Shown: one piece after another, positions 1 through 8,354 of the stretch
Layout: every line of letters begins with the position of its first letter
Numbering within the stretch: position 1 is the first letter of the stretch
Assembly: GCF_000737595.1 (NCBI RefSeq)
Contig: NZ_CP006271.1
Span: 124,001 to 188,000, forward strand
DNA length: 64,000 nucleotides
DNA from: Synechococcus sp. KORDI-52
GTDB lineage: Bacteria; Cyanobacteriota; Cyanobacteriia; PCC-6307; Cyanobiaceae
Direction of reading: 5' to 3'
The notes under the pieces: model-generated
The model's input: the letters and a program-made list of their open reading frames with translations, nothing else
The model's database searches: none
Told to the model about the DNA's origin: nothing
Position numbers and translations under genes: made by a program

Positions 1-1
1 C

Positions 2-862
2 GAACAAGGTCATCTGATCCAGCCCAAGCGAATCAGCCGTCCGGAAAAAGGGGAGCAGGGCGCCGTGACGGTGGCCATTGCCGAGGCGGCCCTCCCCTAT
101 GCGCCGGAGAGGGGCGAGCTGCACCTGGTGGGCAGTGGCCCCGGGGATCTGTCCCTGCTCAGCGGAGACGCCAAAGCGGCCCTCTCCCGTTGTTGCGCCT
201 GGGTGGGCTACAGCCTCTACCTCAATCTGCTGGAGCCACTGCGGCGCCCTGATCAGGTTCGCTTCGATGGCCAGCTCACCCGGGAATGGGACCGCTGTGC
301 CGAAGCACTGCGCCTGGCCCAACAGGGCGCCAAGGTGGCTCTGATCTCCTCCGGCGACAGCGGCATCTACGGCATGGCGGGATTGGCCCTGGAGCTGCTG
401 CTCCAGCAACCCGAGCAGGACCGGCCCAGCTTCGCGGTGCACCCAGGCATTTCAGCCTTCCAGTTGGCCGCGGCCCGCGCCGGAGCGCCACTGATGCATG
501 ACTTCTGCTGCGTGAGCCTCAGCGATCGCCTCACGCCGTGGACCGTGATCGAAAAGAGACTGAAAGCCGCTGCAGCTGGAGATTTTGTTCTCGCCCTCTA
601 CAACCCACGGTCCAAGGGCCGGGATTGGCAGCTGGGACATGCCAAGGAAATCCTGCTGAAACACCGCCCCCCAACGACACCGGTGCTGTTGGCGCGGCAG
701 CTGGGCCGCGCGGAGGAATCCCGTCAGCTCACGAGTCTTGAGCGCTTGGAGCCGGAATCGGTAGACATGCTCACGCTTGTTCTGATCGGGAATAGCAGCA
801 GTCGCAGCGAAGGTGGCTGGATGGTGACACCGCGGGGATACCCCGGGGCGAGTCTTCACTAG
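2..862 (+). CDS. cobJ: CbiG-CobJ fusion, C-terminal part (precorrin-3B C17-methyltransferase), truncated by window edge
   Basis: The reading frame is open from base 2, so the GTG at 65 is probably internal. Residues before the methyltransferase (HLIQPKRISR, then AVTVAIAEAAL) resemble the end of a CbiG/CobE domain, which usually closes with a VAEAAAL-like motif. The rest is a tetrapyrrole (SAM uroporphyrinogen/precorrin) methylase: LHLVGSGPGDLSLL at the start, then SSGDSGIYGMAG, LYNPRSKGR and a VLIGNSSS end, as in CobJ/CbiH. The protein methylates C17 during ring contraction in cobalamin synthesis. Fused cbiG-cobJ genes are known in cyanobacteria. The methylase call is firm; the fusion is inferred from the open frame and the short visible tail. 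Confidence 0.9.
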   Translation, partial: EQGHLIQPKRISRPEKGEQGAVTVAIAEAALPYAPERGELHLVGSGPGDLSLLSGDAKAALSRCCAWVGYSLYLNLLEPLRRPDQVRFDGQLTREWDRCAEALRLAQQGAKVALISSGDSGIYGMAGLALELLLQQPEQDRPSFAVHPGISAFQLAAARAGAPLMHDFCCVSLSDRLTPWTVIEKRLKAAAAGDFVLALYNPRSKGRDWQLGHAKEILLKHRPPTTPVLLARQLGRAEESRQLTSLERLEPESVDMLTLVLIGNSSSRSEGGWMVTPRGYPGASLH

Positions 863-872
863 AAACTGACTA

Positions 873-919
873 GATCCAAATTCAAAGCACTTGAAAGCTT
901 GAAGCTTCGATCCAAATTC
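873..919. repeat. 11-bp direct repeat, two copies, in the gap between cobJ and the CsgG-like gene
   Basis: GATCCAAATTC occurs at 873-883 and again at 909-919, a start-to-start distance of 36 bp. The second copy lies inside the spacer of the candidate promoter for the next gene. It could be a regulator half-site pair or a small duplication. Confidence 0.5.
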
Positions 920-926
920 GTACTAT
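899..926 (+). promoter_or_regulatory. Candidate sigma70-type promoter of the CsgG-like gene
   Basis: TTGAAG at 899-904 and TACTAT at 921-926 are separated by 16 bp and lie 30 bp before the ATG at 956. This is a fair match to the -35/-10 consensus in an intergenic gap. No experimental start site is known from the sequence alone. Confidence 0.4.
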
Positions 927-955
927 TTTCTGCTGACTGAAAACAACTTGTAGTG

Positions 956-1711
956 ATGAAACGCGCCTGGATTGCCGCTGCAACCTTGCTTGTTTCGGGA
1001 GCCACGGCGCAACCGGGTTTGGCTCAGATCTCAGGCATGTCGTCCGGCCCTGTCACCGTGGCAGTGAAGGAAATCACCAACACCGCCACGGGAACCTGGT
1101 GGTGGAGTCCATCGGTCTCCAGCAAGCTCACAGGAATGCTGGCCAACGAGCTGAAAAGCACCGGCCACTTCACCGTTGTCGAACGCCAGGGGCTGAAGAA
1201 AGTGCTCGGCGAACAGGAACTGGCTGAGCTGGGCATCACCCGACAATCCACCGCCCCCAAAAAGGGAATCATGACCGGGGCGAAGTACTACATCCTCGGC
1301 AGCGTCAGCGACTACCGCGAGAACACCGAAACCAAGAGTGGCGGCGGTGGCTTCAACATCATGGGCTTTGGCCAGCGCAAGTCGTCGTCATCCAGCTCGG
1401 CCTATGTCGCTCTGGACGTGCGCGTCGTGGACACCACCACCGGTGAAATCGCCTATGCCCGCACCATCGAAGGCAAAGCGACCTCCACATCGGAATCAAC
1501 GTCATCCTCTGGGGGCATGTTTGGCGTCGGCTTCAGCGACAACCAGTCCTCCAGCAAGAAAGTCCCTGCCTCCAAAGCAGTACGGGCGGCAATGATCGAG
1601 GTCAGCGAGTATCTCAACTGCGTTCTCTACCTGAAGAACAGCTGCATCGCTGAATACGACGCGAAGGAGCAGAGGCGTCGGGATGCCACCAAGGATGTGC
1701 TCGATTTCTGA
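956..1711 (+). CDS. CsgG/LpoB-family exported protein
   Basis: A signal peptide is visible (KR, hydrophobic stretch, then AQPGLAQ), so the protein is exported. The mature part fits the CsgG/LpoB fold family: VTVAVKEITNTATG, then LANELKSTGHFTVVERQGLKKVLGEQELAELG, a pattern seen in CsgG-like envelope proteins, followed by AKYYILGSVSDY and a VVDTTTGEIAYARTIEGKA strand pair. Two Gly/Ser-rich stretches (around residues 120-140 and 175-195) interrupt the domain. No lipobox Cys follows the signal, so it is probably not a lipoprotein. ATG at 956 is preferred; an in-frame GTG sits directly before it at 953. It is followed after 14 bp by another exported protein gene, so they are probably co-transcribed. 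The substrate or partner is unknown. Confidence 0.75.
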   Translation: MKRAWIAAATLLVSGATAQPGLAQISGMSSGPVTVAVKEITNTATGTWWWSPSVSSKLTGMLANELKSTGHFTVVERQGLKKVLGEQELAELGITRQSTAPKKGIMTGAKYYILGSVSDYRENTETKSGGGGFNIMGFGQRKSSSSSSAYVALDVRVVDTTTGEIAYARTIEGKATSTSESTSSSGGMFGVGFSDNQSSSKKVPASKAVRAAMIEVSEYLNCVLYLKNSCIAEYDAKEQRRRDATKDVLDF

Positions 1712-1725
1712 ACCGGGCCGTGACC

Positions 1726-2253
1726 ATGCGTCTTCCACTTCTGTTGGCAGGGCTGCTGTTGTTCTCAGGCCACACCGCTCTGGCCGTTGACCAACCCAAC
1801 TCAGCCCTGGTGGCCCAGCTCCCCCCTCAGGATTCCGCTGGCCGGATGGAATTCTTCAACCGGGAGCTGGACCGGGCTGAGCAGCTCTACGACAACTTGA
1901 TGTTCGACGAGGCGGATCGGGTGGCCGACATGACCATCGCGCGGATCAACGCCTTTCTGGGCCAAAACCGCGGTATCGAAGGGGTCGACGAGATCGAGGC
2001 TGTCTACACGGCTCGGGTGAATCAACTCAGACAACTCAAAGCCTTCAAAGCCGCCGCCAGGGAGCAAATGGAGCGCGACGGTGCCGCCAACTACGACCAA
2101 AAACGCGCAGCACGGGAGAGGAAACTCCGGGAACAACGGGAACACCAATACCGAATGGCCGTTGAGGCACGCCGCATCGCCGAGGCACGCGCAGCCCGTT
2201 GGTGGTCCATCTGGGCAGGTCGGTCCTACAGCCCGATCCTGATCTTCAACTAA
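1726..2253 (+). CDS. Exported coiled-coil protein of unknown function
   Basis: The N-terminus is a clear signal peptide (MRLPLLLAGLLLFSGHTALA). The mature protein is helical and highly charged: LDRAEQLYDNLMFDEADRVADMT suggests a TPR-like helical start, and residues about 105-155 are rich in Arg, Glu and Ala (KRAARERKLREQREHQ), consistent with a coiled coil. It ends with a short aromatic tail. ATG at 1726 is chosen; a GTG at 1720 is in frame. It follows the CsgG-like gene by 14 bp, which suggests the two act together at the envelope. No family was recognised. Confidence 0.7.
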   Translation: MRLPLLLAGLLLFSGHTALAVDQPNSALVAQLPPQDSAGRMEFFNRELDRAEQLYDNLMFDEADRVADMTIARINAFLGQNRGIEGVDEIEAVYTARVNQLRQLKAFKAAAREQMERDGAANYDQKRAARERKLREQREHQYRMAVEARRIAEARAARWWSIWAGRSYSPILIFN

Positions 2254-2319
2254 CGACGCTCCGATCAGTTGGACCAGGTCCACAGGGGTTGACCTTGCCG
2301 GTCGGCGTCGACCGATCAA

Positions 2320-2393
2320 TCGGGATGACAGGATTCGAACCTGCGGCCCCTTCGTCCCGAACGAAGTGCGCTACCAAACTGCGCCACATCCCG
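2320..2393 (-). tRNA. tRNA-Pro(CGG)
   Basis: Read on the minus strand this folds as a 74-nt tRNA: acceptor CGGGATG/CATCCCG, D-arm GCGCAGTTTGGTAGCGC, anticodon stem CTTCG/CGAAG with loop TTCGGGA giving anticodon CGG, and T-arm loop TTCGAAT. The C1-G72 pair is usual for bacterial proline tRNAs. CCA is not encoded. Confidence 0.95.
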
Positions 2394-2470
2394 GCGGCAC
2401 GATCTTAAAAGATCAACGTTCCGAGGGCCAAGGTGGGGCGGGAGCGCGGACTAAAGTCGTGAATTGAAGG

Positions 2471-3349
2471 GTGTTCACCGTGCTCAAGCCGGAGTGGTTG
2501 CGCGTTAAGGCTCCGCAACGCGAGCGCATCGGTGCCGTGGCCGACCTGCTGCTGGACTTGCACCTGAACACGGTCTGCCAGGAAGCGAGCTGCCCCAACA
2601 TCGGCGAATGCTTCGCAGGCGGCACCGCCACGTTTTTGATCATGGGGCCCGGCTGCACCCGGGCTTGCCCCTACTGCGACATCGACTTCGACAAGAGCGT
2701 GCGTGAGCTCGATCCCACCGAGCCGCAGCGGCTGGGGGAAGCCGTCGCCCGTCTGGGCCTGAAGCACGTGGTGATCACCTCGGTGAACCGCGACGATCTC
2801 GCCGATGGCGGTGCCTCCCAGTTTGTGGCCTGCATCGAACAGGTGAAGCAACGCTCACCGCTCACCACAATCGAACTGCTGATTCCCGACTTCTGCGGCA
2901 ACTGGGATGCCATGGCAACGGTGATGGCTGCCGCCCCCCACGTGCTGAACCACAACATCGAAACGGTGCCGCGGATGTACCGCCTGGCGCGGCCCCAGGG
3001 CATCTATGAACGCTCTCTGGAGCTGCTGCAACGGGTGCGGGACCAATGGCCCAAGGCCTACAGCAAATCGGGTCTGATGGTGGGGCTCGGGGAAACCGAT
3101 GAGGAGGTGATCGAGGTACTCCGGGATCTGCGGAAACACAAGGTCGACATCGTCACCATCGGCCAATACCTCTCGCCTGGCCCCAAACACCTGGCCGTGG
3201 ATCGCTTCGTGACCCCGGCTCAATTCGAGACCTACAGAACCGTGGGCGAAGAGGAGCTGGGTTTTCTCCAGGTGGTGAGCACCCCACTCACCCGCAGCAG
3301 TTATCACGCCGGCGAGGTGCAACGGCTCATGGCCAGCCATCCCCGCTGA
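2471..3349 (+). CDS. lipA: Lipoyl synthase
   Basis: This radical SAM enzyme inserts two sulfurs into protein-bound octanoyl groups to make lipoyl cofactors. The auxiliary cluster motif C-x4-C-x5-C is at residues 36, 41 and 47 and the SAM cluster motif CTRACPYC is at 62-69. Family signatures include [17 protein letters not shown] and [11 protein letters not shown], and YLSPGPKHL near the end. At 292 residues it is full length. The start is the GTG at 2471. Its last 23 bases overlap the convergent YciI-like gene. Confidence 0.96.
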   Translation: MFTVLKPEWLRVKAPQRERIGAVADLLLDLHLNTVCQEASCPNIGECFAGGTATFLIMGPGCTRACPYCDIDFDKSVRELDPTEPQRLGEAVARLGLKHVVITSVNRDDLADGGASQFVACIEQVKQRSPLTTIELLIPDFCGNWDAMATVMAAAPHVLNHNIETVPRMYRLARPQGIYERSLELLQRVRDQWPKAYSKSGLMVGLGETDEEVIEVLRDLRKHKVDIVTIGQYLSPGPKHLAVDRFVTPAQFETYRTVGEEELGFLQVVSTPLTRSSYHAGEVQRLMASHPR

Positions 3350-3635
3350 CGGGGATCCATTCCTGCACCTGCCAGTCCACCAGGCCGTCGCGGATCATCG
3401 GGTCGTTCTGCACCCACGCCAGGGCATCGGCATATGACGACGCCTCAAACATCAGCAGCCCACCGCCGCCTGGACGCCGGTCGCCATCCACCAGGTAACC
3501 GCTGCGTAGACGGCGACCTGCTGCAGCTTCATCTGCAACCCAACGGCGGTGAGCCTCCAAGGTGGGTCGCCGCTGCTCAACGGGGAGGGCGGCGGCGACA
3601 GCCGTGAATGTTTCGGTCTTGACGAACCAGGCCAC
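3327..3635 (-). CDS. YciI-like protein
   Basis: A 102-residue ferredoxin-fold-like protein with the YCII pattern: [10 protein letters not shown] strand, then [29 protein letters not shown], a Gly-rich [38 protein letters not shown] end. The histidine in EAHRRW and the Asp in NDP are the usual conserved positions. The start is GTG at 3635. It lies between lipA (convergent, 23-bp overlap) and glutamate synthase on the same strand 15 bp upstream. Substrate unknown. Confidence 0.85.
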   Translation of the reverse strand: MAWFVKTETFTAVAAALPVEQRRPTLEAHRRWVADEAAAGRRLRSGYLVDGDRRPGGGGLLMFEASSYADALAWVQNDPMIRDGLVDWQVQEWIPVSGDGWP

Positions 3636-3650
3636 GGACTGGGGACGGCG

Positions 3651-6600
3651 CTAGGCCGCCACAGCCTGCTTGTCGGCCAATCCCATCGACTCCCGCTCAC
3701 TGGGAGGGACCAACACCTTGAAGCGACCCTTCGCCGCAGACCAATCGGCCAGGAGAGCAGCAGCCTTCTCGCTTCCCGTGAGCGCCACATGCCGTTCCAG
3801 CAGACCCTTCAGCAACGACTCCTGCTCATCGGTGGTGATGCTGCAGACCTCAACAATCTCCAGGTTCACCCGAGGAGCAACACGCCCCTCCTCATCCAGC
3901 AGGAAGGTCACACCACCAGTCATGCCAGCGCCGACATTGCGACCGGTGCTGCCGAGAACGACGACCACACCACCGGTCATGTACTCACAGCAGTGGTCAC
4001 CAGCTCCCTCCACAACCGTGCGGGCACCGCTGTTGCGAACACCGAAACGCTCACCAGCCCGGCCATGGGCAAACAACTCACCGCCGGTGGCCCCGTAGAG
4101 GCAGGTGTTGCCGAGGATCACCTGGTCACCCGGAGATGCACAACCGTCTGATGGCACCAGAGTGATGCAACCACTGTTCATGCCCTTGCCCACGTAGTCG
4201 TTGGCCTCGCCTTCCAGACGAACCTGCATGCCCTGCACCAGGAAGGCCCCGAAGCTCTGGCCTGCCGCACCCCGGAAGGTGAGATCGAGCTGTCCGTTGA
4301 AGCCGCGGTTGCCATGGCGCTGGGCGATTTCACCGGCCAGACGGGCACAGACACTGCGATCGGTGTTGATGATCTCGATGCTGCGGCTGATGGAACCGTG
4401 GTTCTCCAGGGCAGCCATCAGCTCAGCGTCGGCGAGGAGCTGATCCTCAAGGATCGGTCCGTTGCCGTGGGCCTCGTCGCTGTGGCGAAGCCAGGAGCGA
4501 TCTTCGGCACCGCTGATCGGAGCCAGCAGGCTGGAGAGATCCACACCCTTGGTCTTGGCCAGATCAACCGAGCGAGCCTGGAGCAGATCGGTACGACCGA
4601 TCAGCTCCTCGAGGCGGCCAACGCCGAGCAGGCTCATCAGCTGACGCACTTCCTCGGCGACGTACCAGAAGAAATTGACAACGTGCTCAGGAATACCGGT
4701 GAAACGCTTGCGCAGGTTCTCCTTCTGCGTGGCCACACCCACAGGGCAGTTGTTGGTGTGACAAACGCGAGCCATGACGCAGCCCTCGGCGATCATCGCG
4801 ATCGAGCCGAAGCCGTATTCCTCCGCCCCCAGCAGGGCAGCGATCATCACGTCCCAACCGGTCTTCAGGCCTCCATCGGCGCGCAGCAGAACCCGATCGC
4901 GCAGACCGTTCTCCACCAGGGAGCGGTGCACCTCGGTGAGGCCCAGTTCCCAGGGGCTGCCGGCATGCTTGATCGAACTCAGGGGAGATGCACCCGTGCC
5001 ACCGTCGTGACCGGAGATCTGGATCACATCGGCGTTGGCCTTGGCCACACCCGCAGCGATGGTGCCGATGCCGATCTCGGCCACCAGCTTCACACTCACA
5101 GGAGCAGCGGGATGCACCTGATGCAGGTCATGGATCAACTGCGCCAGGTCTTCAATCGAATAGATGTCGTGGTGGGGCGGCGGTGAAATCAAGGCCACAC
5201 CTGGCTTGCTGTTGCGCAACCACGCGATGTACTTGTCGACCTTGGGCCCTGGCAGCTGACCGCCTTCACCGGGCTTGGCGCCCTGGGCCACCTTGATCTC
5301 CAACTGCTTGCCGCTGCGCAGGTATTCCGCCGTCACACCAAAACGGCCTGAAGCCACCTGCTTGATTGCCGAGCAGGCGGTGTCCCCATTGCGCAAACCA
5401 CCAATGCTGGGGAATGAGGCGGAACGGCCCTCGCCATCCACATCCTTGAGGATCTGGAAGCGGGCAGGGTCTTCACCGCCTTCACCGCTGTTGCTCTTGC
5501 CGCCGATGCGATTCATCGCCACGGCCAACACTTCATGGGCTTCGCGGGACAAAGCGCCCAGGCTCATCCCGCCCGTACAAAAGCGGGTGCAGATGCTCTC
5601 GACGCTCTCCACCTGATCCAGGGGGACTGGGGTGGGAGCCAACTTGAACTCCAGCAGGTCCCGCAGGGCCATCACCGGTCGGTTCTCCAGCAGGGCCTGG
5701 TAGGTGGAGAAATGGTCGTAACCAGGGCCCTGAGCCACCGCCTTGTGCAGCGCCTTCGACAGCTCGGGATTGTTGCGGTGGTACTCAGCACCACTGCGGT
5801 ACTGAACAAAGCCCATGAATTCGAGCTTGCTGCGGTTGAGCTCAGGGAAGGCCTTGGCGTGCATCGAGAGCGTTTCGTTCGCGAGCTCGGCCAGCGTCAT
5901 GCCGGCAACACGGCTGGTCGTTCCCGTGAAGGCGGTCTCCACCACATCCGCTCCCAGGCCGATCGCTTCGAAGATCTGAGCGCCGTGATAGCTGGCCAGC
6001 AATGAAATTCCGATCTTGGAGAGGATCTTGCGCAGGCCGTTCTCCAGCGACTCACGAACGTTGGCCTGGGCTTGATTGGCATCGAGGGCGGGCAACTTGC
6101 CCTGTTCGATCCGCTTCTTGGTCTTGGGGTGATCCAGCCAGTGGCGGGTGGTCTCCCAGGTGAGCCAGGGGCAGACGGCACTGGCGCCATAACCAATCAG
6201 GCAGGCCATGTGATGGGTACTCCAGCACTGGGCCGTATCCACCACCAGAGAGCACTGCAGCCGAAGTTTCTGGCGCAGCAGATGGTGATGAACAGCACCC
6301 ACGGCCAGCAAGGCCGGCATCGCCACCGTTGTGGGGGTCAGCGGGGCCGCCGCCCCTGTGCCATCGACCCGGTCGGACAGCACCAGAACTTGGGCTCCGT
6401 CACGCACCGCCTGTTCCGCAACGCTGCAAAGCGCCGCAATGGCTTGTTGGAGGCCTCCCGCACACGACTCCACAGCCACCTGAGTGGAGACAGTCTTGAC
6501 GGGCAAGCCCTGCTCACTGATGGCCGCCAGTTCCGCCTCGTTCAAAACGGGCGTCTCCAGATGGATCACGGAGGCAGCTTCCGGCTGGGGCTTCAGGGCG

Positions 6601-8252
6601 GGCCGACGCTCACCCAGGTGCATCTCCAGGCTCATCACCAGCTTTTCCCGCAGGGGATCGATCGGAGGGTTGGTGACCTGGGCGAAGCGCTGCTTGAAGT
6701 AGTCGTAAAGCAGATGGGGCTTGTCGGAGAGCACCGCCAGGGGGATGTCATCGCCCATGCAGTAGGTCGGCTCCTTGCCGAGGGCCGCCATGTCCTCGAT
6801 GATCAGATCGAAGTCTTCGGCGGTGAACCCCATCGCGGTCTGCAACCGCAGCAGATCGAGTTCACCCACCTGCCGGTCCTGGGTCCAGGGCTGGGGGGCA
6901 ACGCCGCGGCGATGCTTCTGCAGCCAATCGGCATAGGGGAAGCGCCGCGCCGCGTCTTCCTTCACCGACCAGTTGTCGAGCAACTCGCCGCGTTCAAGAT
7001 CGACGGCCACCATCTGACCAGGGCCAAGACGACCTTTCTGAACAATCGTCTTGCCGCTGAGGTCCACCACGCCGGTCTCCGATCCCATGATCACGAAGCC
7101 ATCAGCGGTGGTGCACCAACGCGCCGGACGCAGCCCGTTGCGATCGAGCGTTGCACCCACTCGTTTGCCGTCGGCAAAGACCAACAGGGCCGGGCCATCC
7201 CAGGGTTCCTGAATGCCCGCGTTGAATTCGTACATCGCCGTCACATCAGGACGGCTGTTGAGATCGGGCTGATTGCGAAACGCTTCGGGCACCAGTGTGA
7301 TCAGGCTGTCGGTAATCGACCGCCCACTGCGCACCATCAATTCCAGGGTGGCATCGAGGTTGGCGGAATCGCTGAAGGCAGGGTTCACCACCGGAATCAG
7401 GTCATCAGCCGCCTCACCCCAGACGTTCTCGAGGCTGGCTTCTGAAGCCTTGGCCCAGTTGAGGTTGCCCAGCAGTGTGTTGATTTCGCCGTTGTGCCCC
7501 AGAAGGCGCATCGGCTGCGCCAAGGGCCATCGCGGCAGGGTGTTGGTGCTGAAACGACGGTGATACACCGCAAAGCTCACCTCAAATCGAGGGTCCTGCA
7601 GGTCGGCGTAGAACTGCGCCAGCACCTCGGATCGCACCATCCCCTTGTAGACAACCGTCCGGCTGCTGAGGGAGGCGACATAAACGTCCTGGGCCACCTC
7701 AGCACCCAGAGCGGCCCGCACACGGGCACCGATGCGGCGTCGCAACCGCAGCAGCTGGCCATCAAACGTTGCATCGTCCGCATCACCATTCAGCACCCAC
7801 TGCTCGATCACAGGCGCTGTGGCACGAGCCAAAGGCCCGAGAACCGCAGGGTCGACGGGCACCGTTCGCCACCCCAAAGGCTGCATGCCAAGGGCTCTGG
7901 CCTCTTCATCACACAGGCCCCGCACCTCAGCACGACGGCTGGCATCGGTCGGCATGAACATCATGCCAAGGCCCCGTGCTGCAGCCGCCTCGGGCCAGAC
8001 CGCTTTCAGATACGACCAGGGGATCTCACACAACACACCTGCCCCGTCGCCGGAGTCGCCATCACCACCGCAACCACCACGGTGCTCCATGCATCCCAGA
8101 CCACGCAGGGCCTGCTCCAGCACCCAGTGACTGGCCTGCCCCTGGAGCTGAGCCAGGAAACCAACGCCACATGCATCCTTCTCGCCCGCAACAACCTCAG
8201 GTGCCGGGCTGTCGCAATAAGGCCAAACAGCGGAACGGATGGCGTCAGACAT
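3651..8252 (-). CDS. gltB: Ferredoxin-dependent glutamate synthase (GOGAT)
   Basis: Converts glutamine and 2-oxoglutarate to two glutamates, the main ammonium-assimilation route in cyanobacteria. The 1533-residue product has a short propeptide ending before Cys28 (GEKDA-CGVGFLAQ), the N-terminal nucleophile of the amidotransferase domain. It then has the central and FMN-binding synthase domains (GGKSNSGEGGEDPAR, QISGHDGGTGASPLSSIKHAG), the 3Fe-4S motif CVMARVCHTNNC, and the C-terminal beta-helix (Gly-rich repeats ending near LADKQAVAA). The ATG at 8252 is chosen; the frame stays open upstream, but that extension is unrelated to the family. No small NADPH-binding subunit gene is next to it, which fits the ferredoxin-type enzyme (often called glsF). 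Confidence 0.96.
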   Translation of the reverse strand: MSDAIRSAVWPYCDSPAPEVVAGEKDACGVGFLAQLQGQASHWVLEQALRGLGCMEHRGGCGGDGDSGDGAGVLCEIPWSYLKAVWPEAAAARGLGMMFMPTDASRRAEVRGLCDEEARALGMQPLGWRTVPVDPAVLGPLARATAPVIEQWVLNGDADDATFDGQLLRLRRRIGARVRAALGAEVAQDVYVASLSSRTVVYKGMVRSEVLAQFYADLQDPRFEVSFAVYHRRFSTNTLPRWPLAQPMRLLGHNGEINTLLGNLNWAKASEASLENVWGEAADDLIPVVNPAFSDSANLDATLELMVRSGRSITDSLITLVPEAFRNQPDLNSRPDVTAMYEFNAGIQEPWDGPALLVFADGKRVGATLDRNGLRPARWCTTADGFVIMGSETGVVDLSGKTIVQKGRLGPGQMVAVDLERGELLDNWSVKEDAARRFPYADWLQKHRRGVAPQPWTQDRQVGELDLLRLQTAMGFTAEDFDLIIEDMAALGKEPTYCMGDDIPLAVLSDKPHLLYDYFKQRFAQVTNPPIDPLREKLVMSLEMHLGERRPALKPQPEAASVIHLETPVLNEAELAAISEQGLPVKTVSTQVAVESCAGGLQQAIAALCSVAEQAVRDGAQVLVLSDRVDGTGAAAPLTPTTVAMPALLAVGAVHHHLLRQKLRLQCSLVVDTAQCWSTHHMACLIGYGASAVCPWLTWETTRHWLDHPKTKKRIEQGKLPALDANQAQANVRESLENGLRKILSKIGISLLASYHGAQIFEAIGLGADVVETAFTGTTSRVAGMTLAELANETLSMHAKAFPELNRSKLEFMGFVQYRSGAEYHRNNPELSKALHKAVAQGPGYDHFSTYQALLENRPVMALRDLLEFKLAPTPVPLDQVESVESICTRFCTGGMSLGALSREAHEVLAVAMNRIGGKSNSGEGGEDPARFQILKDVDGEGRSASFPSIGGLRNGDTACSAIKQVASGRFGVTAEYLRSGKQLEIKVAQGAKPGEGGQLPGPKVDKYIAWLRNSKPGVALISPPPHHDIYSIEDLAQLIHDLHQVHPAAPVSVKLVAEIGIGTIAAGVAKANADVIQISGHDGGTGASPLSSIKHAGSPWELGLTEVHRSLVENGLRDRVLLRADGGLKTGWDVMIAALLGAEEYGFGSIAMIAEGCVMARVCHTNNCPVGVATQKENLRKRFTGIPEHVVNFFWYVAEEVRQLMSLLGVGRLEELIGRTDLLQARSVDLAKTKGVDLSSLLAPISGAEDRSWLRHSDEAHGNGPILEDQLLADAELMAALENHGSISRSIEIINTDRSVCARLAGEIAQRHGNRGFNGQLDLTFRGAAGQSFGAFLVQGMQVRLEGEANDYVGKGMNSGCITLVPSDGCASPGDQVILGNTCLYGATGGELFAHGRAGERFGVRNSGARTVVEGAGDHCCEYMTGGVVVVLGSTGRNVGAGMTGGVTFLLDEEGRVAPRVNLEIVEVCSITTDEQESLLKGLLERHVALTGSEKAAALLADWSAAKGRFKVLVPPSERESMGLADKQAVAA

Positions 8253-8354
8253 GGGGAACTCAACCGGACGTGCGCATGGGCCTGCAGCTTCGAGCTCTGC
8301 AGAAACCATCTCGAGGGACGATCCTAGGCAGGCGCCTCTCCGCCAAGGCATTCC

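Noticed and set aside
6072-7445. 457-codon plus-strand frame inside gltB
   Set aside because: Opposite-strand shadow of a complete glutamate synthase gene; low-complexity His/Gln-rich product.
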